Of a DNA stretch of 64,000 bases, positions 44,917-54,613 are shown piece by piece. Made by a program: the position numbers and the translations under genes. The stretch covers positions 124,001-188,000 of the forward strand of contig NZ_VOPH01000002.1 of the NCBI RefSeq assembly GCF_009765275.1, read 5' to 3'. The notes below the pieces were generated by a model. That model was not told the origin of the DNA. It did no database searches and was given only the letters and a program-made list of their open reading frames with translations. Source of the stretch: Chachezhania sediminis (GTDB lineage Bacteria; Pseudomonadota; Alphaproteobacteria; Rhodobacterales; Rhodobacteraceae). Position 1 is the first letter of the stretch; every line of letters begins with the position of its first letter.

Positions 44917-46402
44917 ACTGGTGATCGTATATCACCGGCAGCCCTACGAGGAGCATGTCGACGAGAACGGCAACACGGTGCTGAAGGAAAACAAAAGCCC
45001 CAACGGCATCGTGCCCACGCTGAAAAGCTTCTTCGGCAGCGTCGATCACGGCGCCTGGGTCGCCTGGAAGCTGGCCGACGATCCGGATAATCCGGCGTTC
45101 GAGAAGCGGATCGAGATCGACGACAGCTATGGCAAGTACTCGGTCTCGCGTCTACCGCTGTCGGCGGAACAGGTGCGCGAGTTCTACCACATCACCTCGA
45201 AAGAGGCGTTCTGGCCGATCCTGCACGGGTTCAAGGAACGCTACAACTATGACCCGGTAGACTGGAAGAACTTCCAGGACGTGAACCGCCGTTTCGCCGA
45301 AGCGGCGGCCGAGGAGGCCGCCGAAGGCGCGCTGGTCTGGATCCACGACTACAACCTTTGGATGGTGCCGCTTTACCTGCGGGAACTGCGGCCCGACGTC
45401 CGGATCAGCTTCTTCCACCATACGCCCTTCCCCGCGGCCGACGTCTTCAACGTGCTGCCCTGGCGGCGGCACATCGTGGAAAGCCTGCTGGCCTGCGACG
45501 ACGTGGGGTTCCATATCCCGCGCTATGCGGCGAACTTCGTGTCGGTTGCCTCCAGCCTCTTCGATGTCGAAATTGCGGAAATGAACCGCGTTCCGGACAA
45601 GTGGATTTCCGACGATACCGCGCTGATCGAACGGATGCTGCCGTCGGCCGTGACGCATCAAGGCCGCAAGGTCGCGATCAGCGTCACCCCGGTGGGGGTC
45701 GACGTCGAATTCATCGACGAACGCACCCGTCTGGAGGCGACCGAAACGCGCCTGGCCGAGATCCGGTCCGAACTGGGCGATGCCAAGATGATCCTGTCGG
45801 TCGGTCGCACCGACTATACCAAGGGCGGGATCGAGCAGCTGACCAGCTTCGAGCGGATCCTGGAACAGAACCCGGACCTGCGCGGCAAGGTCCGTCTGAT
45901 GCATGTTTCGGTATCGGCCAATACCGGCATGACCGCCTATGAAGAGGTCCAGAACGAGATCGAGCAGATGGCCGGCCATATCAACGGCCGCTTCGGCCGC
46001 TTCGACTGGCAGCCGGTCACGCTGATTTCCCGCGCGATCCCGTTCGAACAGCTGGTGGCCTATTATCGCGCAGCCGACGTGGCGTGGATCACGCCGCTGG
46101 CGGACGGGATGAACCTGGTGTGCAAGGAATTCGTGGCATCGCGCTTCGACGGGGACGGCGTGCTGGTCCTGTCGGAATTCGCCGGTGCCGCGGTGGAACT
46201 GGGGGGCGCCGTGATCACAAACCCCTATTCCTTCAAGTCGATGGATGCCGCCATCCTTGAGGCGCTGGCCATGCCCGAAGACGAACGCCGCCGCCGGATG
46301 GCGCGGCTGCGGGTGGCCGTCTTCGCGAACGACGTGCGCCAGTGGGGGCCGGGCAGCCTGTCCCTGAAACGCTCGTTACTTCAGGAAGTGCCCGCGGCCT
46401 GA
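44906..46402 (+). CDS. ggpS: glucosylglycerol-phosphate synthase
   Basis: 498 residues from the ATG at 44906 (AAGGAGG 6 bases upstream). A GT20 (trehalose-phosphate synthase) fold with [44 protein letters not shown] and [17 protein letters not shown]. Sequence features such as [16 protein letters not shown] and the neighbouring gpsA and phosphatase favour GgpS (ADP-glucose + glycerol-3-phosphate, EC 2.4.1.213) over OtsA. The product, glucosylglycerol, is a compatible solute of salt-stressed bacteria. Cytosolic. Terminated by the hairpin at 46431-46453. Confidence 0.88.
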   Translation: MSSELVIVYHRQPYEEHVDENGNTVLKENKSPNGIVPTLKSFFGSVDHGAWVAWKLADDPDNPAFEKRIEIDDSYGKYSVSRLPLSAEQVREFYHITSKEAFWPILHGFKERYNYDPVDWKNFQDVNRRFAEAAAEEAAEGALVWIHDYNLWMVPLYLRELRPDVRISFFHHTPFPAADVFNVLPWRRHIVESLLACDDVGFHIPRYAANFVSVASSLFDVEIAEMNRVPDKWISDDTALIERMLPSAVTHQGRKVAISVTPVGVDVEFIDERTRLEATETRLAEIRSELGDAKMILSVGRTDYTKGGIEQLTSFERILEQNPDLRGKVRLMHVSVSANTGMTAYEEVQNEIEQMAGHINGRFGRFDWQPVTLISRAIPFEQLVAYYRAADVAWITPLADGMNLVCKEFVASRFDGDGVLVLSEFAGAAVELGGAVITNPYSFKSMDAAILEALAMPEDERRRRMARLRVAVFANDVRQWGPGSLSLKRSLLQEVPAA

Positions 46403-46430
46403 CCGCAAATCCAGACCGATGACTGCCTGA

Positions 46431-46453
46431 CCGGCCCCCGTTCGCGGGGCCGG
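46431..46453 (+). terminator. hairpin after the glucosylglycerol operon
   Basis: CCGGCCCC (46431-46438) pairs with GGGGCCGG (46446-46453) around a 7-base loop, 28 bases after the ggpS stop. Confidence 0.6.
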
Positions 46454-46551
46454 CCAGACAGTCCTGATGCCGTCGCCGGGGCTTCCGAGTGACCAGCGGC
46501 AGCCATTGTCCGACACTGACCTGCGTGCAGATCCAGACCGGAGTCCCATCC

Positions 46552-47778
46552 ATGTTGAAAAGTATCCTGCCCCTGTCCGCCCTGCTGCTGGGCTCTGCCT
46601 TCCTGATGTTCGCCGGCGGCGTGAACGGGCTGATCCTGCCGATCCGGGGCGAGATCGAAGGCATGTCCGCCGCCTCGCTGGGTCTTCTGGGGACCGGCTG
46701 GGCGCTTGGCTACGTGCTGGGCTGCCTGCGCACGTCCTATCTTGTGGCCCGGGTCGGCCATGTCCGCGTGTTCGGGGCGATGTGCGCAGTCGCCACGATC
46801 TCGATCCTGTTTTCGCTGCTGTTCGTCACGCCCTGGGTCTGGATCCCCCTGCGGGGGCTTTCCGGTTTCTGCTTTGCCGGCGCCGCGATGGTCGTCGAAA
46901 GCTGGATCAACGAACATGCCGACCATTCGACAAGGGGCCGGGTCTTCGGCATCTACACCATGGTCAACCTTGCCGCGACCACGGCGGGCCAGCTGGCACT
47001 GACCGTCGGCAATCCGGCCGGTTTCCTATTCTTCGTGCTGCCCGCCATCGTCTATTGCATGGCGCTGCTGCCGACGGCCATATCGGCCGCCTCCAGCCCC
47101 AGCCCCATCGTTTCGGTGAAGCTGGACGTCGCCACGTTGTGGCGGAACTCTCCGGTGGCGGTCTTCGGGGTGTTCATGGTGGGGATCTCGAACGGCGCCT
47201 TCGGCACGCTGGCCGCGGTCTATGCCGCCTATGCGGGCCTGGCCGTGCACGAGGTCGCCTTCTTCGCCGCCCTGCCCGTCCTGGCCGGCGCCATCGCGCA
47301 ACTGCCCATCGGCTATCTGTCGGACCGCTTCGACCGCCGCCTGGTCCTGATCGCCACGGCGATCGTGGCGCTGGCAGCGGATGCGACCTTCGTCTTTTTC
47401 ACTCCGCAGGGGGTCATGCCCAACATCATCGCGGGCGCAATCTTCGGCGCCGCCGTCTTTTCCATGCAGCCGATCATCGTGGCCCATGCCAACGACTATG
47501 CCGAACCCGGGAAATCGATCCAGGTCGCGGGCGGGCTGTTGCTGGTCTTCGGCATCGGCACCATCATCGGCCCCACCGTCGCGGGTCTCGCGATGTCGGA
47601 ATTCCATTCGACCAGCCTGTTCTGGATCACCGCGGGCTCTCACATCCTGCTGATCCTCTTTGCCGTGGCCCGGATCCGCGCCCGCGATTCCCTGTCCGAA
47701 GAAGACAAGGGCAGCTTCGTCGCGTCGCCCCTGCCACGATCGACGACGCCGGTCACGCAGGTCATGGCGGAAAGCTGA
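46552..47778 (+). CDS. MFS transporter, first of a tandem pair
   Basis: 408 residues from the ATG at 46552; a longer frame from 46489 is not matched in the paralogue. Twelve hydrophobic segments with the MFS motif A equivalent in GYLSDRFDRRLVLI between helices 6 and 7 (YcaD/UMF-like group). The N-terminal half shares long identical runs with the next gene, such as SLGLLGTGWA and VGHVRVFGAMCAVATISIL. Both follow the glucosylglycerol operon after a terminator. Substrate unknown. Confidence 0.85.
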   Translation: MLKSILPLSALLLGSAFLMFAGGVNGLILPIRGEIEGMSAASLGLLGTGWALGYVLGCLRTSYLVARVGHVRVFGAMCAVATISILFSLLFVTPWVWIPLRGLSGFCFAGAAMVVESWINEHADHSTRGRVFGIYTMVNLAATTAGQLALTVGNPAGFLFFVLPAIVYCMALLPTAISAASSPSPIVSVKLDVATLWRNSPVAVFGVFMVGISNGAFGTLAAVYAAYAGLAVHEVAFFAALPVLAGAIAQLPIGYLSDRFDRRLVLIATAIVALAADATFVFFTPQGVMPNIIAGAIFGAAVFSMQPIIVAHANDYAEPGKSIQVAGGLLLVFGIGTIIGPTVAGLAMSEFHSTSLFWITAGSHILLILFAVARIRARDSLSEEDKGSFVASPLPRSTTPVTQVMAES

Positions 47779-47963
47779 TGCGCGCGCCCCGGAACGCGCC
47801 TCGGCGCCTTCCGGCTGGTCGGGCGAAGGGGTGAACCATTGCCCGCTGGCTCGCCCCCGGCCTATGCTCTAGGGGAGCGAAAACAGCGTCGACCACGGCG
47901 CGACCGGAGTCGGGCCGGGCAAGAGCCGCGACGTCGGAAGACATCGGATCGACGCAGGCCGCC

Positions 47964-49190
47964 ATGCTGAAGACTATCTTCCCCCTTTCCGCCCTGTTCC
48001 TGGGATCGTCCTTCCTTCTGATCGCGGGGGGCATGAACAGCCTGATCCTGCCGATCCGGGGCGAGATCGAGGGCATGACCGCCGCCTCGCTGGGCCTTCT
48101 GGGCACCGGCTGGGCCATTGGCTATGTGCTGGGCTGCCTGCGCACATCGGCGCTGGTGGCACGGGTCGGCCACGTACGCGTCTTCGGCGCGATGTGCGCA
48201 GTGGCGACGATTTCGATCCTGCTGTCGCTGATCTTTGTCACGCCCTGGGTCTGGGTGCCGCTTCGGGGGCTGTCGGGCTTCTGTTTCGCCGGCGCCGCCA
48301 TGGTCGTCGAAAGCTGGCTCAGTGATTATTCCGACCAGACCACCCGCGGCAGGGTCTTCGGGATCTACACACTGGTCAATCTCGCCTCCTCGACCATAGG
48401 GCAACTGGCGCTGACGCTGGGCGATCCGACCGGGTTCCTGTTCTTCGTGCTGCCGGCGATCATCTATTGCCTGGCACTGCTACCCACCGCGATTTCGGCC
48501 GCCTCCAGCCCCAGCCCGCTGGTCAGCGTGAAACTGGACCTGCGGGCCCTGTGGCGCAATTCGCCGGTGGCGGTCTTTGCCGTCTTCATGTCGGGGATAT
48601 CGAACGGCACCTTCGGAACCCTGTCGCCCGTCTATGCCGCCCGCGCCGGGCTGGATATCCGAGAGGTCGCATTCTTTGCGGCCCTTCCCGTGCTGGCGGG
48701 CGCGCTGGCGCAGCTGCCCTTCGGATACCTGTCGGACCGGCACGACCGCCGGAAGGTGCTGGTCCTGACCGCCGTTCTGGCGCTGATCGCGGACGGGTTC
48801 TTCATCTTCTTCACGCCCGAGGCGGTCTGGCTGACCCTGGCTGTGGGCGCGCTGTTCGGGGCCTCGATCTACACGATGTATCCGATCATCGTGGCCCATG
48901 CGAACGACCATGCCACGCCGGGCACAGCGATCCAGGTCAGCGGCGGGCTGTTGATGGTCTTTGGCTTCGGCACGATCATCGGGCCGACGGTCGCGGGCTT
49001 CGCCATGACCGGCTTCGGCAGCACCAGTCTGTTCTGGATCACTGCCGTGGCGCACATCCTGATCATCCTCTTCGCGGTCGCGCGGATCTATGCCCGCAAG
49101 CCCATGGCCGAGGAAGACAAGTCCGCCTTCCGCGCGGCCCCCATGGGCCGCGCCACCACGCCGGAGACGTCCAGCCTGGCAGAAGGCTGA
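47964..49190 (+). CDS. MFS transporter, second of a tandem pair
   Basis: 408 residues, exactly the same length as its upstream neighbour, and clearly a paralogue along its whole length (same start MLK.I.PLSAL, same loop GYLSDRHDRRKVLV, same C-terminal RATTPE/RSTTPV pattern). The ribosome-binding site is weak. It is separated by 185 bases, so it may have its own promoter. A recent tandem duplication with divergence is the simplest reading; the two could differ in substrate or regulation. Confidence 0.85.
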   Translation: MLKTIFPLSALFLGSSFLLIAGGMNSLILPIRGEIEGMTAASLGLLGTGWAIGYVLGCLRTSALVARVGHVRVFGAMCAVATISILLSLIFVTPWVWVPLRGLSGFCFAGAAMVVESWLSDYSDQTTRGRVFGIYTLVNLASSTIGQLALTLGDPTGFLFFVLPAIIYCLALLPTAISAASSPSPLVSVKLDLRALWRNSPVAVFAVFMSGISNGTFGTLSPVYAARAGLDIREVAFFAALPVLAGALAQLPFGYLSDRHDRRKVLVLTAVLALIADGFFIFFTPEAVWLTLAVGALFGASIYTMYPIIVAHANDHATPGTAIQVSGGLLMVFGFGTIIGPTVAGFAMTGFGSTSLFWITAVAHILIILFAVARIYARKPMAEEDKSAFRAAPMGRATTPETSSLAEG

Positions 49191-49226
49191 TCGGGCGGGG
49201 CGCTTCCGTTTCGGCAAGAAGGATGG

Positions 49227-49272
49227 CGGCCGCCTCGGGGTGCGGCGGCCGATACCCGGCGTGCCGCCGGGT
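49227..49272. terminator. two adjacent hairpins between convergent MFS and ureohydrolase genes
   Basis: CGGCCGCC/GGCGGCCG (49227-49234, 49244-49251) and ACCCGGCG/CGCCGGGT (49254-49261, 49265-49272) lie back to back between the convergent genes. One may serve each strand. Neither has a strong T-run. Confidence 0.5.
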
Positions 49273-49292
49273 GGGACTTCAATTCCAAGGCC

Positions 49293-50252
49293 TCAGCCCC
49301 GCCGCGCATCCACGGCCAGGGCCAGGACACACAGGATCTCGTACATCACGTTGGCCGCGTTCAGCGAGGTGATGGTGCCGTTGTCGAAGGGCGGCGAAAC
49401 CTCGACGACGTCCGCGCCGATCAGGTCCACGCCCTTCAGTTCGCGGATCATCCGCTGCGCCTCGATCATGGTGATGCCCCCCGCCTCCGGCGTGCCGGTG
49501 CCCGGCGCATAGATCGGGTCCAGCGCGTCGACGTCGAAGGACACATAGACAGGCCCGTCGCCCACGACCGCCTTCGCCTCGGCAATGGCGGCGCGCCAGC
49601 CCATGTCGGTGAATTCCTCCATGCGGATCACGCGCATCCCGCTGTCGTAGGAGAACTTCCACAGGTCCGGATCGCCCATCGAACCGCGGATCCCGATCTG
49701 GCAGACGCGTTTCGGGTCCAGAAGCCCCTCCAGCACCCCGTTCCGGAAGGGGGAGCCGTGGTGGAACCGCGATCCCATGTAGTCGCCCCCGGTATCGGCA
49801 TGGGCGTCGATATGGATCATCCCCACCGGCCGGTCCGCCGCCAGCGCCCTGAGGATCGGAAGCGAGATCGAATGGTCCCCGCCGACGCTGAGCGGCACTG
49901 CCCCGGCCGCGTGCAGGCGGGCAAAGCCGGCGCGGATCTCGTCATGGGCGTGGTTCAGTTCGAACGGCTCCTCGGGCCAGATGTCGCCCACATCCGCCAC
50001 CTTGCACAGCTTGAACGGGTTTACGTCCAGCACCGGGTGGTGCGTCCGGATGATCGACGACTGGTTGCGCACCTCGCGCGGGCCATGGCGGGCGCCGGTG
50101 CGGTTGGTCACGCCGCCGTCGAAGGGAACGCCCACCAACGCGATTTCGACGCCCGCAGGGTCCTCGGTATAAGGCGCGCGCATGAAGGTCGGCACGCCGG
50201 TATAGCGGGGCCGCATCTGGGGGTTCGCGTATTCGGGGTATTTCTCGGACAT
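49293..50252 (-). CDS. agmatinase/guanidino-acid ureohydrolase family protein
   Basis: 319 residues from the ATG at 50252 (CAGGAG 8 bases upstream). The binuclear manganese site is complete: GGDHSISLP, HIDAHADT and SFDVDALDP. Members split urea from agmatine, guanidinobutyrate or guanidinopropionate. Sequence alone does not separate these; GDYMGSRFHHGSPFRNGV is shared by several. Monocistronic in the window. Polyamine links to the amine oxidase at 29408 are possible but unproven. Confidence 0.88.
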   Translation of the reverse strand: MSEKYPEYANPQMRPRYTGVPTFMRAPYTEDPAGVEIALVGVPFDGGVTNRTGARHGPREVRNQSSIIRTHHPVLDVNPFKLCKVADVGDIWPEEPFELNHAHDEIRAGFARLHAAGAVPLSVGGDHSISLPILRALAADRPVGMIHIDAHADTGGDYMGSRFHHGSPFRNGVLEGLLDPKRVCQIGIRGSMGDPDLWKFSYDSGMRVIRMEEFTDMGWRAAIAEAKAVVGDGPVYVSFDVDALDPIYAPGTGTPEAGGITMIEAQRMIRELKGVDLIGADVVEVSPPFDNGTITSLNAANVMYEILCVLALAVDARRG

Positions 50253-50365
50253 GGGCCACGCTCCTGCCATCGGTTCGGATGGTACTGTGCGAAGGCCGGC
50301 CCGTTCCCCGCAAGCGGGAAAACCGGGGCGCGACGATCGGATCCAGCAAATGGTCGCGCCCCCGG

Positions 50366-50390
50366 GGACCTGCCGGCGGCCGGCAGGTCC
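50366..50390 (-). terminator. hairpin after the semialdehyde dehydrogenase gene
   Basis: GGACCTGCCGG (50366-50376) and CCGGCAGGTCC (50380-50390) form a perfect 11-bp stem with a 3-base loop, 11 bases past the stop of the leftward gene. Confidence 0.65.
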
Positions 50391-50401
50391 TGGAGGTCCG
50401 G

Positions 50402-51916
50402 TTACTGCAGGTCTTCCGGCAGAAGACCCACCGGCATGTTCTGATAGCTGACCGGCCGCAGGAAGCGCCGGATCGCCATGGTCCCGACCGAGGTCGCGCC
50501 AAAATTGGTCGACGCCGGGTAGGGACCGCCATGGACCATCGCCTCGCTGACCTCGACCCCGGTGGGGAAGCCGTTGGCCAGCACCCGGCCCGCCTTGCGC
50601 TCCAGGATAGGCAACAGCCGCGCGGCGGTGTCCATGTCGCCCTCGTCCATCTGCAGCGTCGCGGTCAGCTGGCCTTCGAAGCCTTTCGCCAACGTTTCCA
50701 TCGCTGCCGTATCCTCGACACGAACGACCACGCCCAGGGGGCCGAAGACCTCTTCGCCCACCGTGTGATCGGCCAGGAACGCCTCGGCATCGATTTCATA
50801 AAGGGCGGGCCTGGCAGTCCGACCTTCGTTGTCGTTCTGCAGAAGCGGCGTCACGGCATTGCGGCCGTCGAAACGGTCCACCCCGTCGCGATAGGCAGCG
50901 GCGATACCGTCGGTCAGCATTTTCTGGGCGCCGACCTTGGTCAGGGCATCGGTGGCGGCCGCGACGAAGGCGTCGCCATCCGCGCCCTTCCGGACGACGG
51001 CGATGCCCGGGTTGGTGCAGAACTGCCCCGCCCCCATGGTCAGCGACCCGGCCCAGCCTTCGCCGATGGCCGCACCGCGGGCCTTCGCGGCCTCCGGCAG
51101 GACGAACATCGGGTTGACGGAGCCCAGTTCGCCATAGAACGGGATCGGTTCGGGCCGCGCCATGCACAGGTCGAACAGCGCCTTGCCGCCCCGAAGCGAC
51201 CCGGTGAAGCCCACAGCCTTGATCAGCGGATGCTGGACCAGGGCCGCGCCCAGTTGATGGCCCGAGCCCTGAATCACGCTGAAGACGCCGGGATGGATCC
51301 CGCATTTCCGGATCGCCGCGTCGATGGCCTGGGCCACGATGTCGGTGGTGCCTGGATGCGCCGGGTGGCCCTTCACGACCACCGGACAGCCGGCGGCCAG
51401 CGCGGATGCCGTGTCCCCGCCCGCGGTGGAAAAGGCCAGCGGGAAGTTCGAGGCACCGAAGACGGCGACCGGCCCGATGGGCCGCTGGATCAGCCGGATG
51501 TCGGGCCGCGGCAGGGGCTGGCGGTCGGGCAGCGCCATGTCGTGACGCCGGTCCAGGTAGTCGCCCTTTTCGATATGATCCGCGAACAGGCGCAACTGGC
51601 CGGTGGTCCGGCCGCGTTCGCCCTGAAGCCGCGCCTCGGGCAGACCGCTTTCCTTCATCGCCATAGGCGTGATCGCGTCGGCCCGTGCCTCGATCTGGTC
51701 GGCGATCTCGCGCAGGAAGGCGGCCCGTTCGGCCCGGGTCGTATAGCCATAGGACCAGAACGCCTCTTCCGCCGCCTCGCAGGCCAGCGCCACCTGTTCG
51801 GGGGTGCCTTCGGCAAAGCGGTCGGGCGCGCCGTCGAAGGGCACGTTGGCAAAGCTCTCCTCGCCACCGACCCAGTCGCCGGCAATCAGGTGTTTCCCTT
51901 TCAGTTCGACTGACAT
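50402..51916 (-). CDS. alpha-ketoglutarate (2,5-dioxovalerate) semialdehyde dehydrogenase
   Basis: 504 residues from the ATG at 51916, chosen because AAGGAG lies 8 bases upstream. ALDH fold with VAVFGASNFPLAFSTAGGD, FTGSLRGGKALFDL, general-base region FYGELGSVNP, and catalytic Cys in GAGQFCTNPG. The FSTAGGDTASALAAGCPVVVKGHPAHPGT stretch is typical of KGSADH enzymes (EC 1.2.1.26). It turns 2,5-dioxopentanoate, the product of KdgD, into 2-oxoglutarate: the last step of oxidative uronate catabolism. It is the last gene of the leftward uronate arm, 5 bases after udh. Confidence 0.9.
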   Translation of the reverse strand: MSVELKGKHLIAGDWVGGEESFANVPFDGAPDRFAEGTPEQVALACEAAEEAFWSYGYTTRAERAAFLREIADQIEARADAITPMAMKESGLPEARLQGERGRTTGQLRLFADHIEKGDYLDRRHDMALPDRQPLPRPDIRLIQRPIGPVAVFGASNFPLAFSTAGGDTASALAAGCPVVVKGHPAHPGTTDIVAQAIDAAIRKCGIHPGVFSVIQGSGHQLGAALVQHPLIKAVGFTGSLRGGKALFDLCMARPEPIPFYGELGSVNPMFVLPEAAKARGAAIGEGWAGSLTMGAGQFCTNPGIAVVRKGADGDAFVAAATDALTKVGAQKMLTDGIAAAYRDGVDRFDGRNAVTPLLQNDNEGRTARPALYEIDAEAFLADHTVGEEVFGPLGVVVRVEDTAAMETLAKGFEGQLTATLQMDEGDMDTAARLLPILERKAGRVLANGFPTGVEVSEAMVHGGPYPASTNFGATSVGTMAIRRFLRPVSYQNMPVGLLPEDLQ

Positions 51917-51921
51917 CTTGG

Positions 51922-52716
51922 TCACTCCTTTAAAATCGGGTCCTGGGTAAATGCCCCGCCCTGATAGACCGAGGCCGGATCGTCAACCGGGGGCGGCGGA
52001 CCCGCGGCATCCAGTTCGGCCCGGTATGTTTCGGAATTGTCCTTCGGCCGCCAGCCCAGGTAGCGCGCCGCAGAATTGTCCCACCAGGTCACGTCGTTGT
52101 TGGAAATGCCCCAGATGATCGGACAGCCCAGCATCGGCGCGCGAAAGATCGCCTCGATCATCGAAACGAAGTCGTCATAACTCATCCACGTGCCAAGCAT
52201 ACGGTGATTGACCGGCTTCGGAAAGCAGGACCCGATCCGGACGATAGCCGTCTCCTGCCCGAACTTGGAATGGTACATGGACGCCATCGCCTCGCCGAAA
52301 CATTTGGACACGCCGTAAAGCCCATCGGGCATTACCGGATCGGTCGCCTGCAGATGGCTGTCCTGCCTGTGAAAGCCCACCACATGATTCGAACTGGCGA
52401 ACACGATCCGCGGCATGCCATGGGCGCGCGCGGCCTCGTACAGGTTGTAGACCCCTTCGATATTGCCCTTCAGGATCTGGGCAAAGGGCCGTTCCACCGA
52501 CACGCCGCCCAGGTGGACGATGCCGTCGCAACCGTCGACAAGATCCATTACCGCGGCCGCATCGGCCAGGTCGCACTGCACGACCTCTTCGTTCGGACCG
52601 GCCGGATCCATCGGGGCGATATCCGACAGGCGGACAGTTTCGGCCATGTGGGCCAGACGGGTGCGCATCACCTTGCCGACACCTCCGGCGGCGCCGGTGA
52701 TCAACAGTCGCTTCAC
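51922..52716 (-). CDS. udh: uronate dehydrogenase
   Basis: 264 residues from a GTG with GGGAGA upstream. An SDR of the extended type with LLITGAAGGVGKVMR (NAD site), ASSNHVVGFHR and the catalytic YGVSK. The length and the SNHVVGFHR motif match bacterial uronate dehydrogenase (EC 1.1.1.203), which oxidises D-galacturonate or D-glucuronate to the aldaro-lactone. Its position between the TRAP importer and the semialdehyde dehydrogenase supports this. Confidence 0.92.
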   Translation of the reverse strand: MKRLLITGAAGGVGKVMRTRLAHMAETVRLSDIAPMDPAGPNEEVVQCDLADAAAVMDLVDGCDGIVHLGGVSVERPFAQILKGNIEGVYNLYEAARAHGMPRIVFASSNHVVGFHRQDSHLQATDPVMPDGLYGVSKCFGEAMASMYHSKFGQETAIVRIGSCFPKPVNHRMLGTWMSYDDFVSMIEAIFRAPMLGCPIIWGISNNDVTWWDNSAARYLGWRPKDNSETYRAELDAAGPPPPVDDPASVYQGGAFTQDPILKE

Positions 52717-52726
52717 GGCGGTCTCC

Positions 52727-54004
52727 CTATTTCATCAGGCTTGGCAGGAACATCGAGATCGCGGGCACATAGGTAACCAGCACCAGCGCCACGAGGATCG
52801 CAAGGTAGAAGGGCCAGATCGTCCTGACCGCCTGTTCGATCCGGACACCGCCGACGACGCAGCCCACGAACAGGCAGGCGCCGACGGGTGGCGTGCACAG
52901 GCCAAGGCCAAGGTTCATCATCAGGATCACGCCGAACTGGATCGGGTCCATGCCCAGGTCCACAACCACGGGCAGGAAGATCGGCGAGCAGATCAGGATC
53001 AGCGCGGCCATGTCCATGATCATGCCCAGAACCAGCAGGATCAGGTTCAGCATCAGCAGGATCACGAAGGGATTGCGGCTGATACCGGTCACGCTGGCGG
53101 CCAGGAGGTCCGGCACCCGGTAAAGCGCCAGCAGGTAGGCAAAGGCCGATGCGGTCGCGACCAGCAGCATCACCAGCGCCGTGGTGCCCACGGCGGACAT
53201 GACGGCGCGCTTGAAACCCGCCCATGTCAGTTCGCGATAAACCAGCGCCGTGACAAGGATCGCATAGATCGCCCCGAAGGCACCGGATTCCGTGACCGTC
53301 ATGATCCCCGACAGGACGCCGCCCACGATGATGATCGCCGTCATCAGCCCGGGCAGCGCCACCACGAAGCTAAGCGCAAGGGACGGCCAGCCGGGAAAAG
53401 GCTCGGACGGATAGCCGCGCTTGACGGCGACGATATAGGCCACGACGCCAAGGCACAGGCACATCAGGATGCCGGGCACGATCCCCGCTATGAAGAGTTG
53501 CGAGACCGAAACGCCGCCGGCGGCGACCGCGAACAGGATCATGTTGTGGCTGGGCGGAATGACCACGCCGGCGACCGATGATGTCACGGTCACGTTCACA
53601 GCGTAGTCGGCGTCGTATCCCTTTTCCTTCATCACCGGCATCAGGATCGAACCCAGGGCCGATGTATCGGCCACGGCCGAGCCCGAAATCCCGCCGAAAA
53701 GCATGGAGGAGGCGACGTTGACCACCCCCAACCCACCCCTGACGCTGCCAACGGCGGCCGATGCCAGCCGGACCAGCCGCACGGCGATCCCGCCCTGCAA
53801 CATCAACTCGCCCGCGAAGATAAAGAACGGGATGGCCAGCAGCGAGAAGACAGAGATGCCTGACACGACCCGCTGGAAGGCCACGAAAAGCGGCAGCCCT
53901 TCGTAAAGAAAGCCCGCCACGGTGGCTACGCCCAGCGCAAAGGCCACGGGCACACCGGCGATCAGGCAAAAGAAGAAAAGCCCGAAGAGGATAAGCAAAC
54001 CCAT
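52727..54004 (-). CDS. TRAP transporter large membrane subunit (DctM-type)
   Basis: 425 residues from the ATG at 54004, which overlaps the small-subunit stop (TGATG). Twelve or so membrane segments; LLFGGISGSAVADTSALGSILMP and PPSHNMILFAVAAGGVSVSQLFIAGIVPG are DctM signature regions. It carries out Na+/H+-coupled import of organic acids delivered by the periplasmic binding protein. Context points to uronates as substrate. Confidence 0.92.
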   Translation of the reverse strand: MGLLILFGLFFFCLIAGVPVAFALGVATVAGFLYEGLPLFVAFQRVVSGISVFSLLAIPFFIFAGELMLQGGIAVRLVRLASAAVGSVRGGLGVVNVASSMLFGGISGSAVADTSALGSILMPVMKEKGYDADYAVNVTVTSSVAGVVIPPSHNMILFAVAAGGVSVSQLFIAGIVPGILMCLCLGVVAYIVAVKRGYPSEPFPGWPSLALSFVVALPGLMTAIIIVGGVLSGIMTVTESGAFGAIYAILVTALVYRELTWAGFKRAVMSAVGTTALVMLLVATASAFAYLLALYRVPDLLAASVTGISRNPFVILLMLNLILLVLGMIMDMAALILICSPIFLPVVVDLGMDPIQFGVILMMNLGLGLCTPPVGACLFVGCVVGGVRIEQAVRTIWPFYLAILVALVLVTYVPAISMFLPSLMK

Positions 54005-54537
54005 CAGTCGCGACCCTCGGCCAGGCGTTTGAAGTAGTCGGCCAGGTGGGCCAGCGAGAACAGGACGCAGAGCACGCCGAATACGGCCATCGGGATCGCG
54101 CGCCAGGCTTCGGAGATGTCGAGCATCGGCACCATGCGCGGCCATGTCTTCTGGGCCAGGCCCCAGCCCTGCCAGGCCATGACGGTTCCGAAGAAGATCA
54201 TCAGAAGAATGCTGACCAGCCGCAGGATCTCCTTCGGGACGCGGGGCATCATTTCGCGCACGAAATCGACCGACAGGTGCGATCCGCGCCAGACACCGAC
54301 CGCACCGCCCAGAAAGACGATCCAGACGACCAGCAGAAGCGCCGCCTGTTCGACCCATGTGGGCGTGTCGTTCAGGACATAACGCCCGAAGACCAGCCAG
54401 CCGAAGATGACGATCAGCGTCACCATCTGGATCCCCGCCACCGTGAGGCAGAGCCGTGCGATCACATCGAGGATCCGGTGGATTGCGCCGCGGGGCAGAT
54501 CGGCCCCCGCCGGCAAGGTTGCAGTGTCCTGCGCCAT
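54004..54537 (-). CDS. TRAP transporter small membrane subunit (DctQ-type)
   Basis: 177 residues, four membrane helices, with FGRYVLNDTPTWVEQAALLLVVWIVFLG and GAVGVWRGSHLSVDF, standard DctQ motifs. It pairs with the large subunit encoded directly after it. 76 bases separate it from the binding-protein gene upstream. Confidence 0.9.
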   Translation of the reverse strand: MAQDTATLPAGADLPRGAIHRILDVIARLCLTVAGIQMVTLIVIFGWLVFGRYVLNDTPTWVEQAALLLVVWIVFLGGAVGVWRGSHLSVDFVREMMPRVPKEILRLVSILLMIFFGTVMAWQGWGLAQKTWPRMVPMLDISEAWRAIPMAVFGVLCVLFSLAHLADYFKRLAEGRD

Positions 54538-54613
54538 CTTCGGCTCATGTCTCTCATGTCAGGCACCCGGCGGCATCAGGGCCACCGGGCGCGATGTCAT
54601 CGGGATGAAAGGA

